64,000 nt of DNA from Symbiodinium natans (Eukaryota; Sar; Dinophyceae; Suessiales; Symbiodiniaceae). The notes below the pieces were generated by a model, which was given only the letters and a program-made list of their open reading frames with translations, was not told where the DNA came from and did not search any database. This document shows, piece after piece, positions 11,280 to 21,965 of the stretch (position 1 is the first letter of the stretch; each line of letters opens with the position of its first letter). A program made the translations under genes and the position numbers. Location of the stretch: the NCBI GenBank assembly GCA_905221605.1, contig CAJNDS010001891.1, forward strand, positions 500,001 to 564,000. The letters run 5' to 3'.

Positions 11280-11790
11280 TTCGGGTTGTCGCGGGGGGTC
11301 CCCCGCCCCCTCTGTTACAAGCCTTGTCGCGGGCAGGTTGTTTCATACGTTTGTCGCACCGCTACTTTGAACCCAATTTTCTTATTTGGGCTTTGTAAGG
11401 GTTCAGGGTAAAGGGTTTAGGTTTAGGGTTGGGGTTTCGGATGAAGGGTTTAGGGACCGCAGGGATTTTACCGGAGAGCCATTAAACCCTGAACCCTGTA
11501 TATAACTATAAACCCTGGGCTTCTCGTTCAAGGTTGTCCTACGGATGGGCACCTGCTGGCTCGAGCAGTCGCGCGGGTTGTCGCGGGTATGTCGCGCCCT
11601 GTCGCAGGCCTTGTCGCTGACTGAGAGTGAAAGTTGCTGCAGACACGCATCAAGGTCGCATCGAGTTTGGCAATGAGAAAATTCAATGGTATTGTAGCCT
11701 TGTCGCGGGGGAGGGTTGTCGCGGACGGGGCCTGTCTGTTACAAACCTTTGTCGCGGAGGGACCCCCCGGCGCCTGTTACAAGCCCGGAA
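11280..11790 (+). repeat. TTGTCGCGGG motif cluster
   Basis: TTGTCGCGG(G/A) occurs about nine times, often with TGTTACAAGCC or TGTTACAAACC before it (11315,11745,11775). One open frame (11627-11953) covers part of it but has no recognisable product. Confidence 0.55.
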
Positions 11791-12948
11791 AAAAACTCAC
11801 TCCCAAGGGTTCCTAGGGGTATTGGAGTCCCTGGCCAAAGCGCCAGAAGAAGTCAACAACCTGGCGGCGTTCCCGCCTCGTACGTCTCTTCGCCGACGGT
11901 GGCCTGACAAGCTGTTCTACAAACATCCACAAGCCCCAAACCCTAAACCCTAAACCCTAAACCCATTCAAACCTCAAGCCTACACTCTGAACCACAAACC
12001 CTCAACCCTTGCACCTTGCCAGGACATGCGGCAGCACAGCCGTTTGGTGCCAGAACATCCTCATATAAACCAATAAGGAACCCTCTTATATGTTACGTCG
12101 TCAATGTGTTTCTTTGTTTTTCCCTCTCCCTCTCTCACCGAGAGCATTGATATCGCTCGGAGGCTCTCAAGGCTTACAACCCTCTTATATGTTGAGGAAT
12201 GCTCCTGAACTAGGGGGCATGGGAATCCCTGGGTATGATCAGGGTTGGGGCTTACAGTTCCTTAGGGATTCTAGTGACTAAAAGTATAAAAATATTTCCA
12301 AGTACCCCTACTAAGTTCAGGACTCGGGTGACAACCTGTTTTGGGGCCTGTCCAGGTCCTGGCAGGTGTAGGGTTTAGGGTTTAGGGTTTAGGGTTTAGG
12401 GTTTAGGGTTTAGGGCTTAGGGTTTAGGGGTTAGGGCTTAGGGTTTAGGGTCTAGGGTATAAAGTTGAGGGTTTAAGGTTTAGGTTTTAGGGTTGGGGCT
12501 CAGAGATTAGCCTCAGGGGTGACGGGGTAGATCCTGAATTAAAATTAGGGGGTTTTGGAGTCTCTGGGAACTCTAACCCTTAAATCCTAAACCCGAAACC
12601 CTAAACCTCCTGGCCTCTACCATCTCCAGCGTTTCCTTAGAAGGCACGCTGTCAGTTGAAGCAGACGCAGGTGCGATCGGGGGGGGGGGACCATGGTATA
12701 CTTAGAAAAGGACCATAAGGGAACATGAGCATCTGCAAATACTCCGACCCCAATATTAAACCCCTAAACCCCTGAACCCCTCAACCCCCAACTTTCGGTT
12801 CTTTAAAGTGTCGAGAGGTCGGTTTCAACTGCGAACGCGATGGGATCCGTCAAGGGGTTCCCTGGCGGCTGTTTATGACCCAAAGAGCCCAAGACCCCTT
12901 AGACGCAAGGCCTCCGACAATTTGTATATATAGTGTTTAGGGTTTAGG

Positions 12949-13203
12949 GGGTTTAGGGGGTTTAGGGGGTTTAGGGGGTTTAGGGGGTTTAGGGGGTTTA
13001 GGGGGTTTAGGGGGTTTAGGGGGTTTAGGGGGTTTAGGGGGTTTAGGGGGTTTAGGGGGTTTAGGGGGTGTAGGGGGTGTAGGGGGTTTAGGGGGTTTAG
13101 GGGGTTTAGGGGGTTTAGGGGGTCTAGGGGGTTTAGGGGGTTTAGGGGGTTTAGGGGGTTTAGGGGGTTTAGGGGGTTTAGGGGGTTTAGGGGGTTTAGG
13201 GTT
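12949..13203 (+). repeat. Variant array of TTTAGGGGG (9-mer)
   Basis: About 28 units of GGGGGTTTA with rare GTGTA or GTCTA variants, then five standard units. The homogeneous variant points to local amplification. Confidence 0.95.
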
Positions 13204-13712
13204 TAGGGTTTAGGGTTTAGGGTTTAGGGCTGTGCTTTTCTCAAGCGTAATGCAAGATACCCAGAGACAGTTCTGTCATGGCAAGAGGGATCTGAGCATG
13301 AGGAAAGTGGGATGTTCCTGAGCGAAGGGATCTCGGAGTCTCTGGATGAAGGCTTTAAAAACTCTGGCTAGCCATGAGTGGGTTTAGGGTTTGGGGTTTG
13401 GGGTTTAGGGTTCAGGGTTCAGGGTTTAGGGTTTAGGGTTTCGGGTTTAGGGTTTAGGGGTTTAGGGTGGGTCAGAATAACAAGTATTTTTTTTGCAAGC
13501 AGTTGCGAAAGAACTCCTTAAGTCAGGCCGCGCTTTCGTGCTCGGCGCCGGTATTTTCTCGTCCGCCACTGATTGATTCGGATCTCTCCGCCTGCACCCT
13601 AAACCCTAAACCCTAAACCCCAAAGCCCAAAGCCCAAACCCCAACAGCTATACTCACAGCAATAACAATCATAACCAACATTTAAAAAAGGAACAGCAAG
13701 AATAGCAATAAC

Positions 13713-13823
13713 CTAGGACGGCCTTTAAGGCCCTCTGAAAAAAGGGTCCCTGAATATAGCGGCCCTCTTAAGACCAACAAGGGACACATGCAAAACATCC
13801 CCGTGGGCCCGTGGGCTACCTAG
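13713..13823. mobile_element. MITE-like element, family E
   Basis: CTAGGACGGCCTTTAAGG to GGGCTACCTAG, about 111 bp, sharing CCCTCTGAAAAA and CCTCTTAAG...CCAACAAGGGA blocks with 38448-38544. Confidence 0.6.
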
Positions 13824-13929
13824 CTTACTGTCGGTTAGTAGGGAATGGGGGAATGAGGTACCCTGTAGAATCTCTTAAAGTGTTTATATAGGGACCTAAC
13901 TCCCTCATTCCCTGATAGTCAACAGACAG
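13824..13929. mobile_element. MITE-like element, family D
   Basis: CTTACTGTCGGTTAGTAGGG to CCCTGATAGTCAACAGACAG, palindromic with GGGGGAATGAGG / CTCCCTCATTCCC arms. It directly follows a family E element. Confidence 0.65.
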
Positions 13930-14567
13930 GGGAGCATTGGCTGGTTCTTGAAGGCAGCACCCCCAGAGCTCTCTTAAAACGGCGGGCGGGGGGGGGGGGG
14001 GGGGAACTCTCAAGATACAGAGCGCTTAGCGGTCCGACTCCCAGAGTTGCGGGTTTTTGGGTTTAGGGTTTTAGGGTTTAGGGGGTTTAGGGTTTAGGGT
14101 TTTAGGGTTTAGGGTCGGGTTTAGGGTTTAGGGTTTAGGGTTTAGGGTTTAGGGTTTTAGGGGGTTTAGGGTTTAGGGTTTAGGGTTTAGGGTTTAGGGT
14201 TTAGGGTTTAGGGTTTAGGGTTTAGGGTTTAGGGTTTAGGGTTTAGGGTGACTGCGAAGGTGGGAAGAGTCAGTCTATCCCCTGCACAACTAGGGGTACC
14301 TTATTGGCTTAGTTGTCCAGTAACCTGGGGGAAGTAAAGGTTAACCTTTAGGATTCTAAGGGGATTATATTACCCCAAAAAGGTTAAAGGTTACCTACTC
14401 TACTACTAAGTTGGGGTCCTTATTAGATCTTATTAGAAGGGCATCCTACTATTTGGGGGGACTGTATTGGGGGTCTCTTGTTTTCGTAAACCCCCATGTG
14501 CAGCGAGGCTGGTCTGGATCAAAGAGGAAATAAAGTGATGATCTTATGAGACAATCTTCTGCAAAGG

Positions 14568-14825
14568 ATGCAATTGATAAGTATCGGAACCAAAACAACG
14601 AAATTGCGGAATTCTCGTGAAGAAAAGAGTCAAAAGAAGTTAGATGACAGCGCAATGGATGAACCGATTGTGATTGATAGTAGTGATGATGAAGAAGATA
14701 TTAGAATGTCGGAGATTAGGGTGTCAAGGAAACGATCTAGAAATGAGTCTTCGGGAGAGTATGGCGACCTTTCGCATGTTGACGCAATCATGCTCTGGCC
14801 CTCAACCCTCAACCCTAAACCCTGA
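14568..14825 (+). CDS. Possible exon with a SUMO-interaction-like motif
   Basis: An ATG opens 85 codons, of which about 75 lie outside telomere-type repeat. The peptide is Lys/Ser/Asp-rich and contains EPIVIDSSDDEED, a textbook hydrophobic-plus-acidic SUMO-interaction motif (established motif class), followed by a basic SRKRSRNE stretch like a nuclear signal. The region is more A+T-rich than its neighbours. The last codons run into CCCTAAA repeat (TLNPKP then stop), so the true 3' end is unknown. Confidence 0.35.
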   Translation: MQLISIGTKTTKLRNSREEKSQKKLDDSAMDEPIVIDSSDDEEDIRMSEIRVSRKRSRNESSGEYGDLSHVDAIMLWPSTLNPKP

Positions 14826-15545
14826 ACCCCAAACTCCGGGACCCTACACCCTAAACCCCAAACCCTAAACCCTGAACCCCCAAAACACCGGGACCCTACA
14901 CCCCCCCACCCCCCCGTCCGGGAGGAAGTCCATGGCTGCAACAGCCAAGGCGCTTGGGCGCGTGCGAAAGCTGTGAAAGATGCTTTTTCTGATGGTACTG
15001 TTCTCCGTATTTAGTTGCTGTTAACCCTAAACCCTAAACCCTAAACCCCAAAAAGACCCCCCTGCAAAGAGAGGCCGTGTCTTCGACGTGAGTTGCGGTC
15101 TCGCTGTTCTGCGTCCACCAAAGTTGCACTTAAGCAACAGCTGCAGGAAGAGGACTTAGGGTTTAGGGTTTAGGGTTTAGGGTTTCGGGTTTAGGGTTTA
15201 GGGTTTAGGGCTTAGGGTTTAGGGTTTAGGGTTTAGGGTTTAGGGTTTCGGGTTTCGGGTTTAGGGTTTAGGGTTTAGGGTTTAGGGTTTCGGGTTTAGG
15301 GTTTAGGGTTTAGGGTTTAGGGTTTAGGGTTTAGTGGATGCTTGGTCATCCTAGGAATGATCTGGGGCGGAGGGCTGCCCAGGCCAAGGGCCGACCCAGA
15401 AACGTCTAAACCCTAGATCCCAAATCCCAAACCCCAAACCCCAAACCCCAAACCCTAAACCCTAAACCCCAAACCCGGAAGCCCTGAACCCTGAACCCTA
15501 AACCCAAAAAGAACCTCAAACCCCAAACCCGAACCCCAAACCACA

Positions 15546-15655
15546 CTTGGAGGTTCATGGGTAGTTGTAAGTAGGGTTGGAAGTGCCCAAAATGGAGTCA
15601 GAAGTGTAGCTACCATACTTACAACCCCACTTATAACTACCCATGAACCTCCAAG
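15546..15655. mobile_element. MITE-like palindrome, family A, short variant
   Basis: 110 bp with the same termini but a different core (AAGTGCCCAAAATGGAGTCAG). A degenerate relative lies at 55545-55640. Confidence 0.75.
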
Positions 15656-16401
15656 TAGTAGCCCTAAACCCTAAACCCTAAACCCTAAGGGCGTAGGGCT
15701 TAGGGTTTAGGGCACGCAGCATCCGAGGCGGGAGCGGCACGAACAGTTCTTCTGGGCAACGGCACCTGGAAAGGAACTAAAGGAGGGAACCTTCTAAGGG
15801 ACCCTAGGGGTTCTTTGGGGTTTAGGGTTTAGGGTTTAGGGTTTACGGTTTAGGGTTTAGGGTTTAGGGTTTAGGGGCTACTTAGGTATTTAGGGACTAT
15901 ATAAGGTGTTCATTCTACATACATATATATATATGTAGTATAGGGGAATAGGATTCAGGGTCCCTTCTAGGGTCCCTCCTTATACCCCTTAAGGGTTTAG
16001 GGTTTAGGGTTTAGGGTTTAGGGTTTAGGGTTTAGGGTTTAGGGTTTAGGGTTTAGGGTTTAAGGACCCGGAAAGGACTGCACCGCAACTCACACGAAGC
16101 TAGTTTGGGGTGAGGGCTTCGGGTTTATGGGGCTTGTACGGTGTTCAGTGTTTAGGGGCGCGTACTTCCTGCGAAACACCGTGGTGCTCATGTTCTTACC
16201 CTAAACCCTACACCCTAAACCCTAAACCCTAAACCCTAAACCCTAAACCCTAAACCCTAGCCCCCGAGACGTCACCCGAAACCCGATCTCCCCGGGAGCC
16301 ACCGGAGCAACGAGGCCATCAAGGACCGAGGCAGCCTCAGCCGGTCTATTGGGGTGGTCTAGGTTTGGGATTTAGGGTTTAGGGTTTAGGGTTTAGGGTT
16401 T

Positions 16402-16500
16402 AGGGTTTGGGGTTTGGGGTTTGGGGTTTGGGGTTTGGGGTTTGGGGTTTGGGGTTTGGGGTTTGGGGTTTGGGGTTTGGGGTTTGGGGTTTGGGGTCTG
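16402..16500 (+). repeat. Variant array of TTTGGGG (7-mer)
   Basis: About 14 consecutive TTTGGGG units inside a TTTAGGG array (16370-16578). Confidence 0.95.
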
Positions 16501-16577
16501 GGGTTTCGGGTTTGGGGTTCAGGGTTTAGGGTTTAGGGTTTAGGGTTTAGGGTTTAGGGTTTAGGGTTTAGGGTTTA

Positions 16578-16670
16578 GGGGCTTCCGGCTTGCTACTGTT
16601 GATGACGCAAATCCTGCCTCGGCTTGACAGCCTCCTCCCCTTGCAAACCGTTAAGGCGGACAAGGGCTCT
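16578..16670 (+). CDS. Exon-like island
   Basis: Plus strand, after TTTAG of the preceding array and before GTGGGA. It reads LLLLMTQILPRLDSLLPLQT, a Leu-rich helix. Both splice borders are plausible. Confidence 0.3.
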
Positions 16671-16978
16671 GTGGGATGTTCACCCGTTTACTAACAGTCC
16701 TCAACAGGGACTATAATATGGAGTTTAGGGTCTAGGGTCTAGGGTCTAGGGTCTAGGGTCTAGGGTTTAGGGTTGAGGGTTGAGGGTTTAGGGTTTAGGG
16801 TTTAGGGTTTAGGGTTTAAGGTTTAGGGTTTAGGGTTTAGGTTTTAGGGGTACTATCATCCCTATTAAGGACTGTAAGTCTAAGGGGGATCCCAAGCTTC
16901 ATAGTCGTTTTGCTGACGGGGCTTTTAGGGGTTCTGTTTTGTCAAGGGGTTGTGTCAGAGTTTGGGGGTGGTTCTAAG

Positions 16979-17088
16979 CTTGGTACCCCAGGAACCATAT
17001 TATCATAAGGGCACCCTTTGTTGGTTGGTCATTTTATAAGGGAACCTTGAACCAAAAAAAGGGAAAAGGGTACCACTGGGCTACCAAG
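16979..17088. mobile_element. MITE-like element, family C
   Basis: 110 bp, CTTGGTACCCCAGGAACCAT to CCACTGGGCTACCAAG; terminal inverted repeats of about 13 bp with mismatches. The interior has AAGGGCACCCTTTGTTGG and its inverse AACCAAAAAAAGGG. Confidence 0.75.
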
Positions 17089-17705
17089 TAAGTAGATTTA
17101 AATGATGTTAAAAGTATGGCAACTGTACTGATAACACCTGAAAACCCTACTCATAACTCCATAACTACCCATCTCCAAGTAGACCCGGAACCCTGAACCC
17201 CAAAACCCCAAGACCCCAAACCCTAAACCCTAAACCCCTAACCCTGAACTCTAAGACCCAAAACCCTAAGACCCTCTTCGGCCGCGCGGCATAGGCTGCC
17301 CGGGCTGCGCCGGCGCCGCGCGGGCGCTGCACTTGGGCCCAGCCCAGGTCCTAGGGGTTTTAGGGCTTTAGGGACTCTAAACCCTAAACCCTAAAACCCC
17401 AAAGCCCCAACCCCTAACCCCTGAGGGTTGGGGGGTGACGGCCATGGCTTCTGACTCGTTGCAAGACGCGATCAATACCTTAACCCCCCCAAAACCCAAA
17501 GCCGTAAACCCCAACTTTCAACCCCAGCTTTCAACCCTTAGCCGTAAACCCTAAGCCCTAAGCCCTAAGCCCTAAGCCCTAAACCCTAAACCCTAAACCC
17601 TAAACCCTAACCCAAGTGGTGCCCAGGCACCTCGGCGGTACTCGAAGCCAGGGCCTGGATGTATCGACCCCAGAGCCGTCTCAAAGGGACTTGGGCTGGA
17701 TTGTA

Positions 17706-17909
17706 GGGTTTAGGGTTTAGGGGTTAGGGTTTAGGGTTTAGGGTTTAGGGTTTAGGATTTAGGGTTTAGGGTTTAGGGTGTAGGGTTTAGGGTTTAGGGT
17801 TTAGGGTTTAGGGTTTAGGGTTTAGGGTTTAGGGTTTAGGGTTTAGGGTTTAGGGTTTAGGGTTTAGGGTTTAGGGTTTAGGGTTTAGGGTTTAGGGTTT
17901 AGGGTTTAG
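17706..17909 (+). repeat. TTTAGGG array
   Basis: About 200 bp, nearly pure, ending in the TTTAG used as acceptor of the island 17910-17973. The retroelement sits in the next array (18005-18059 and 29105-29129). Confidence 0.95.
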
Positions 17910-17973
17910 AACATGGTTTCCGAGTTTGGCAATAGACTTTAACAGCGACCTCAGAGTGCCCAAGACCACTGAC
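17910..17973 (+). CDS. Exon-like island with TTTAG acceptor and GTAAGG donor
   Basis: The telomere-type array 17706-17909 ends in TTTAG. The island reads TWFPSLAIDFNSDLRVPKTT and ends at GTAAGG. It is one of the cleaner cases where a telomere-type repeat supplies the acceptor. Confidence 0.4.
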
Positions 17974-18054
17974 GTAAGGACCATCAGGATAAGAATCCCG
18001 ACGTTTAGGGTTTAGGGTTTAGGGTTTAGGGTTTGGGGTTTAGGGTTTAGGGTT

Positions 18055-18059
18055 TAGGG
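18055..18059. repeat. Target-site duplication TAGGG (left copy)
   Basis: TAGGG immediately before the 5' LTR equals TAGGG at 29105-29109 immediately after the 3' LTR. A 5-bp duplication is typical for copia integrase. In a TTTAGGG array such a match could also arise from the repeat itself, but the exact abutment at both ends supports a true duplication. Confidence 0.8.
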
Positions 18060-18397
18060 TGATGAAAGGTGTGGAAAGAGATGCACCTGTGGCTTTGGCT
18101 GTTGTGGTTCCAGGACATGCCGTAGGCATCGGAACACAAGAAGCAGTGGCAGCATAAGACATGCAGGCAACAGGTCGCATGTGCTTTGTGTCTTTGTGCG
18201 TGGTGGTCGCGTGGTCGCCTTCTGTGGTAGAGGTAGGACCGCCGGACCGGCCAATGGACTTCGTGCTGCAGTGTGAGGAAAAGTGAGCCTCTGGTGGTGC
18301 AGCTGTGTTCGTACAAGGAGCAGAGCCACAGACAAGAGCCAAGCAACCTCCAAGCTACCATGTCGTTTGCTGGACCTCAAGAGCCCCGCGCTCTTGA
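18060..18397 (+). repeat. 5' LTR of the copia element
   Basis: A 338-bp repeat starting TGATGAAAGG and ending GCTCTTGA. It starts with the usual TG but lacks the usual CA end. Its end is fixed by the abutting primer-binding site and by the match to the 3' LTR. An ATG at 18360 lies inside the LTR, in frame with Gag. I could not single out a promoter motif. Confidence 0.95.
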
Positions 18398-18417
18398 GGT
18401 TATGAGCCCAAGCGGCC
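18398..18417 (+). promoter_or_regulatory. Primer-binding site matching an internal part of initiator tRNA-Met (half-tRNA primer)
   Basis: GGTTATGAGCCC directly follows the 5' LTR. Its reverse complement, GGGCTCATAACC, is the anticodon arm of initiator tRNA-Met with the CAT anticodon. Drosophila copia, from general knowledge, uses an almost identical site (GGTTATGGGCCC) primed by the 5' half of the cleaved tRNA. The ATG at 18402, a possible Gag start, lies within this site. Confidence 0.85.
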
Positions 18418-18872
18418 TGGGCGCAACCGCTGGATTGTTGAGTTCCCCTACGCTGGTTGGTGAGACAGCTGGGCCGAACTACGGATCTTTGACAGTTGGT
18501 GCTGGTACAGATGGTACTGGTGCAGTTGGTGCTGGTACAGTTGGTGCTGGTGCAATTGGGACTGGTGCAGTTGTTGTGGGACCGGTTCAGGGTGGAGACC
18601 TGAGTACACCTGCTGTTGCCGATGGGCAGACAAATAGTGGTGTGCTGGGCAGTGGAGACCCTGGTGTTACTGGTGGCCTGGAGATGGAGCAGGTCAATGA
18701 CAACTGGCCAGTGGTGGAGCAACCTAGGGTTTTGGAGTCCAGCAATGGTGGCTTGGAGACTGCAGTGGCAGCGAAAGATTTGGTGCAGTGCAGATGGTGC
18801 AGACAGCCATGGAAGGCACTGCAAATGCTGGTTCGCCGACAGCTGCGTCGCGTACAACTGGGCTGGAAATGA
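18402..18872 (+). CDS. gag: Copia Gag, N-terminal piece
   Basis: Open frame beginning [11 protein letters not shown] at 18402, with an alternative in-frame ATG at 18360 inside the LTR. It is rich in Gly, Ala, Thr and Val, with runs of a GAGTVGAG type repeat at 18500-18580. Meaningful sequence in this frame ends near 18780, where it passes into the next frame at the TTT run at 18779-18781; the remaining codons to the stop at 18872 look out of frame. No catalytic motif is expected here. Confidence 0.6.
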   Translation: MSPSGLGATAGLLSSPTLVGETAGPNYGSLTVGAGTDGTGAVGAGTVGAGAIGTGAVVVGPVQGGDLSTPAVADGQTNSGVLGSGDPGVTGGLEMEQVNDNWPVVEQPRVLESSNGGLETAVAAKDLVQCRWCRQPWKALQMLVRRQLRRVQLGWK

Positions 18873-19852
18873 GGTATGTCCAGACTGGAACGGGCGCCTA
18901 TGGATGGATGACAAGGCTGACGGACTTTCTGCGAGCGACGACGACTGGTGGTGGTGGTTTAGGGGATAGGATGTTAGGGTCTTTAGGACTAACACCCAAT
19001 CAGGCCCCGGGAACGCCCCGCAGCCACAGCAGCAGAGCAGCAGCCGTAGCAGCAACACCGCAGTCGGCAGCCAGGCAATCGCCTTGGAATTTCTCCCCGC
19101 CGGAAGAGCTCCAGGTGATGACCCAGCACGTGGAAGGTGGGGGTCACTCAGCGTTGTTCGACCAGAGGGCGGTGGAAAGAATGAACAGTTGGCCTTCTCG
19201 TGGACCTCTACTTCATGGAGAGCAAACGTCGCAAGGGTCTACGGGATCGTCAGAAATTCGGGTTGAAGTGCAACGTCAGCTGGGACAGTACATGAGGGAT
19301 CGCAGAGACCAGGTGCAGACCGAGGTGGTGGCTTTGCGACGACAGGTACAAGAGCTGATGAATGCTGGTTTTGGGAGACAGTCTGGGGGCGAGGCCGAAC
19401 AGGGAGTTGGTCGAGTTCCAGGAGGTCCTCAGGTGCCAGGGGATGATCCACTTCACGGAGTACCTCATGGAGGAGGTAGCTCACTTCACGGGACATCTCG
19501 AGCACAAGGTGGCCTTTCTGGAGCTGGCGTTCCTCAAGTTCCTCAAGGTCCTCAGCTTCCTGGTGGTTCGGGAGGTCCACATGGTCCTCAGCTACCAGGC
19601 GTTTCGGGAGGTCCACAAGGTCCTCAGCTTCTTGGTGGTTTGGGAGGTCCTCCTCAGCTACCTGGTGTTTCGGGAGGTCTACAAGGGCCTCAGCTACATG
19701 GTGGTTCGGGAGGTCTACAAGGTCCTCAGCTACCTGGCGTTACGGGAGGTCCACGTGGTCCACATGGTCCTCAGCTACCTGGCGTTCCTCAAGTTCCACA
19801 AGGTTTTCAGCTACCTGGAGGGCACCAGCAGATTGGAAGTGGTGGTGTGTAG
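18788..19852 (+). CDS. gag: Copia Gag, middle Gly/Pro/Gln-rich repeat piece (ends at an in-frame TAG)
   Basis: About 350 codons. The first half is mixed sequence with Ser/Ala-rich and helix-forming stretches. The second half (about 19500-19840) is a degenerate repeat of PQLPGGSGG/PQLPGVSGG type, probably flexible and disordered. A TAG at 19850-19852 interrupts the frame, yet the same Pro/Gly/Gln pattern continues to about 19925, so the stop is probably a point change or sequencing error. The frame then changes at the GGGG run 19928-19931. The 19362-19850 part of the next frame is a Val/Leu-rich shadow of these repeats. Confidence 0.6.
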   Translation: MQMVQTAMEGTANAGSPTAASRTTGLEMRYVQTGTGAYGWMTRLTDFLRATTTGGGGLGDRMLGSLGLTPNQAPGTPRSHSSRAAAVAATPQSAARQSPWNFSPPEELQVMTQHVEGGGHSALFDQRAVERMNSWPSRGPLLHGEQTSQGSTGSSEIRVEVQRQLGQYMRDRRDQVQTEVVALRRQVQELMNAGFGRQSGGEAEQGVGRVPGGPQVPGDDPLHGVPHGGGSSLHGTSRAQGGLSGAGVPQVPQGPQLPGGSGGPHGPQLPGVSGGPQGPQLLGGLGGPPQLPGVSGGLQGPQLHGGSGGLQGPQLPGVTGGPRGPHGPQLPGVPQVPQGFQLPGGHQQIGSGGV

Positions 19853-19927
19853 GGAGTTGGCCAAGTTCCTGGAGCTCCTCAAGCACCTGGAGGTCCTCAA
19901 GCGTATGGAGGTGGACCGCAAAGTGCA

Positions 19928-21965
19928 GGGGAGTGCAACTCGTGGCCCGAACCAGTCGGCTGGTTCTGGGGCTGGAAATGTGGGCGGTTCCTCGTTTGGT
20001 GGAGGGATCGGAGATCAGCCGGGACTGGTTGGAATGCTGGCCGCAGGTATCCAGCAGCTCCAGCAGGCACAGCTGAACATGATGAACCAGAAGGTGGGTC
20101 AGCCGGAGCAGGTGAAGCCTGGGATTGCAGCTTTGCCGGCATTGGATCCTCCTGGCGCTGAGGATAGCCCGGTCGTCATTCAAGACTGGATGGAGCTGAT
20201 TGACGGGCCGATGCGAGACCTCAGTGATGGAAGTGGTGCTTGGTGGGAGGCCGTCAAGAGTGAGGTCTCGTTGCACTACGCGAAGTGGGTGGCAAGTACG
20301 CCCTACCAGAGGTTGGCTATGCACGGGCCCTCTGGAATGGATTTGGACGACGGGCGGTACGCTCGTGTCAATGCCCGAGCTGCTGGAATGTTGCTGGCAG
20401 CGTTGGCACCGGAAGTCCGGAGGGACTTGGTGGCGAGGCAATGCACTCGCAGTGCGGTGAAGATCGTCTACCGGCTGTATGTTCAGTACTGCCCGGGGGG
20501 CGAGTCCGAGAAGCTGCACCTCCTGAAGTCGTTGACGGAGACTACCAAGGCGGCAGATGCAGAGCAGGCAGTGCGGGCCTTGCGTCAGTGGGAGAGATGG
20601 ATGCAGCGAGCTCAAGGTATCGCTGTCACTTGCCCAGATCCGATGATCTTGGCTAGAGGGCTGTCGGTGATCGTGGCGGGCGTGCTGCAGAAGAATGCAG
20701 ACGCTGCATTCAGGACATCCCTGGTCAAGAACACGTTGATGGTCGACACGTCGCCTACGTTGGCCACCGTCATGCAGTACCAGCAGCATCTCAAGGCGGA
20801 GATGGAGACGCTGGCAGGTGTGATGGTGATGGGAAGCAGTCGTGGTGCAGAGCCCAAGGCCAAGCCTATGCAGGTTGAGGATGGGGCTACAGACCGCGAC
20901 AAGGACAAGGATCGGGACAAGGGCAAGGGCAAGGAAAGAGAGCGAGACAAAGGAAAGGGCAAAGGAAAAGAAGCCTTTGGAAAAGGGAAGGATGGCGAGC
21001 AGAAGATCTGTCCGTGGTTCGCCAAAAGTCCTGAAGGATGTCGCCGAGGGAAAACGTGTCGCTTCAAGCACTCCTTCGAAGGAATCTCCAAGCGTGGGCG
21101 TTGCCTTGAATGTGGAGGTGAAGGGCACATAGCGGCGGATTGTCCAACGAAGGCCTTAGCGTCGAGACCTTCGAGTTCTACTGGTGGAAAGGGCGGTGGT
21201 GGAGGCCACAGCCAACCGAGCCGGGCGAAGGAGGAGCCTGCAGCTAGAAGCATGGTGTCGGAACCTGAGCCACAGCCGACATCGCCGATGTCCACTACAA
21301 CCTCAGCGTCAAGTCCCAACCCTGAGCTCCAGTCTGCAATGACTGATGCAGTGCAAGCTCTGAGGTCTTTGGTGGGAGAAGGAGCTGGAGGAGGACATCC
21401 AGGATTGGCATCGATCCAGAGGCAGCTGGATGAGCTTCGGTTGAGAGCCTTGAGGGTTGAAGACGTGGTGGTGCGACCTCGTGACGGAGATCCTCGGATG
21501 TTCAAGGCAGAATTGGATGTGCCAACGGTGCTCATTGACTCTGGGGCTACGAACATTCTTCGTCAACCTCGAGATCCTCGTGAGCTTCATGATGCAAACC
21601 AGGTGAGTGTGGTGCTGGCCAACAACGAGAGGACTCAACTCTACCAGACGCCAGCTGGATCTATACTCACACCGTCTACAACGACTCAGCCTTTGTTGCC
21701 CATGGGAGACCTCGTTCGTGCTGGTTGCGAGATATCTTGGGGACGAAAGGGCTTGAAGATTGTGCACCCAACACTTGGGGTGCTGCGAACCAGCGTGAAG
21801 GCTGGATGTCCGGAGTTCACCATGGCAGAGGCGGACAAGATCATCGAGCAGGTGGAGAACGCCAAGCTTCAAGAGTTTCGGGATGAGGTGCAAACCTTGC
21901 AGATGAAGCTGGAGGCCCTGAAGGTGGGAGGCGTTGATGGGGCCTGTGTTTGGGGAGCTACCTGA
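19928..21965 (+). CDS. Copia Gag C-terminal part with CCCH and CCHC zinc fingers, then aspartic protease
   Basis: This frame holds a helical capsid-like region (about 20180-20830), then a Lys/Asp/Arg-rich linker (20885-20995). Next is a CCCH finger at 21009-21071 (C-x9-C-x5-C-x3-H) and a CCHC zinc knuckle at 21102-21143 (C-x2-C-x4-H-x4-C), both suited to binding element RNA. The protease active site follows at 21537-21548 (Asp-Ser-Gly-Ala in LIDSGAT). The frame runs out at 21965, and the polyprotein continues in the next frame from about 21940, at the GGGG run 21939-21942. Most copia elements use one Gag-Pol frame, so this may be an indel; a programmed frameshift is the alternative. A CCCH finger next to the CCHC knuckle is unusual. 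Confidence 0.8.

Larger units (their letters stand above)
10545..18054. other. Telomere-type repeats, MITEs and exon-like islands
   Basis: Besides listed items, unique islands occur at 10610-11500, 12000-12350, 13230-13380, 14260-14450 (a palindromic AGGTTAACCTTTAGG element), 14920-15010, 15060-15150, 15710-15800, 16260-16365 and 17600-17700. Several of them have open frames on one or both strands, without decisive splice evidence. Confidence 0.4.

Noticed and set aside
17912-17990. Minus-strand peptide resembling an ion-channel helix
   Set aside because: There is no acceptor on that strand, while the plus strand has TTTAG and GTAAGG borders with an open frame, so the hydrophobic peptide is taken as chance.
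18054-19058. 334-codon minus-strand open frame over the 5' LTR and Gag
   Set aside because: It is antisense to the retroelement, and its Thr/Ser/Cys repeats mirror the Gly/Ala-rich Gag repeats. The same applies to the minus-strand frames at 19740-21128, 20612-21556, 23409-24221 and 25327-26379.
19362-19850. Val/Leu-rich frame upstream of the Gag C-terminal piece
   Set aside because: It is a shifted reading of the Pro/Gly/Gln repeat; the meaningful frame over this stretch is the one from 18788.
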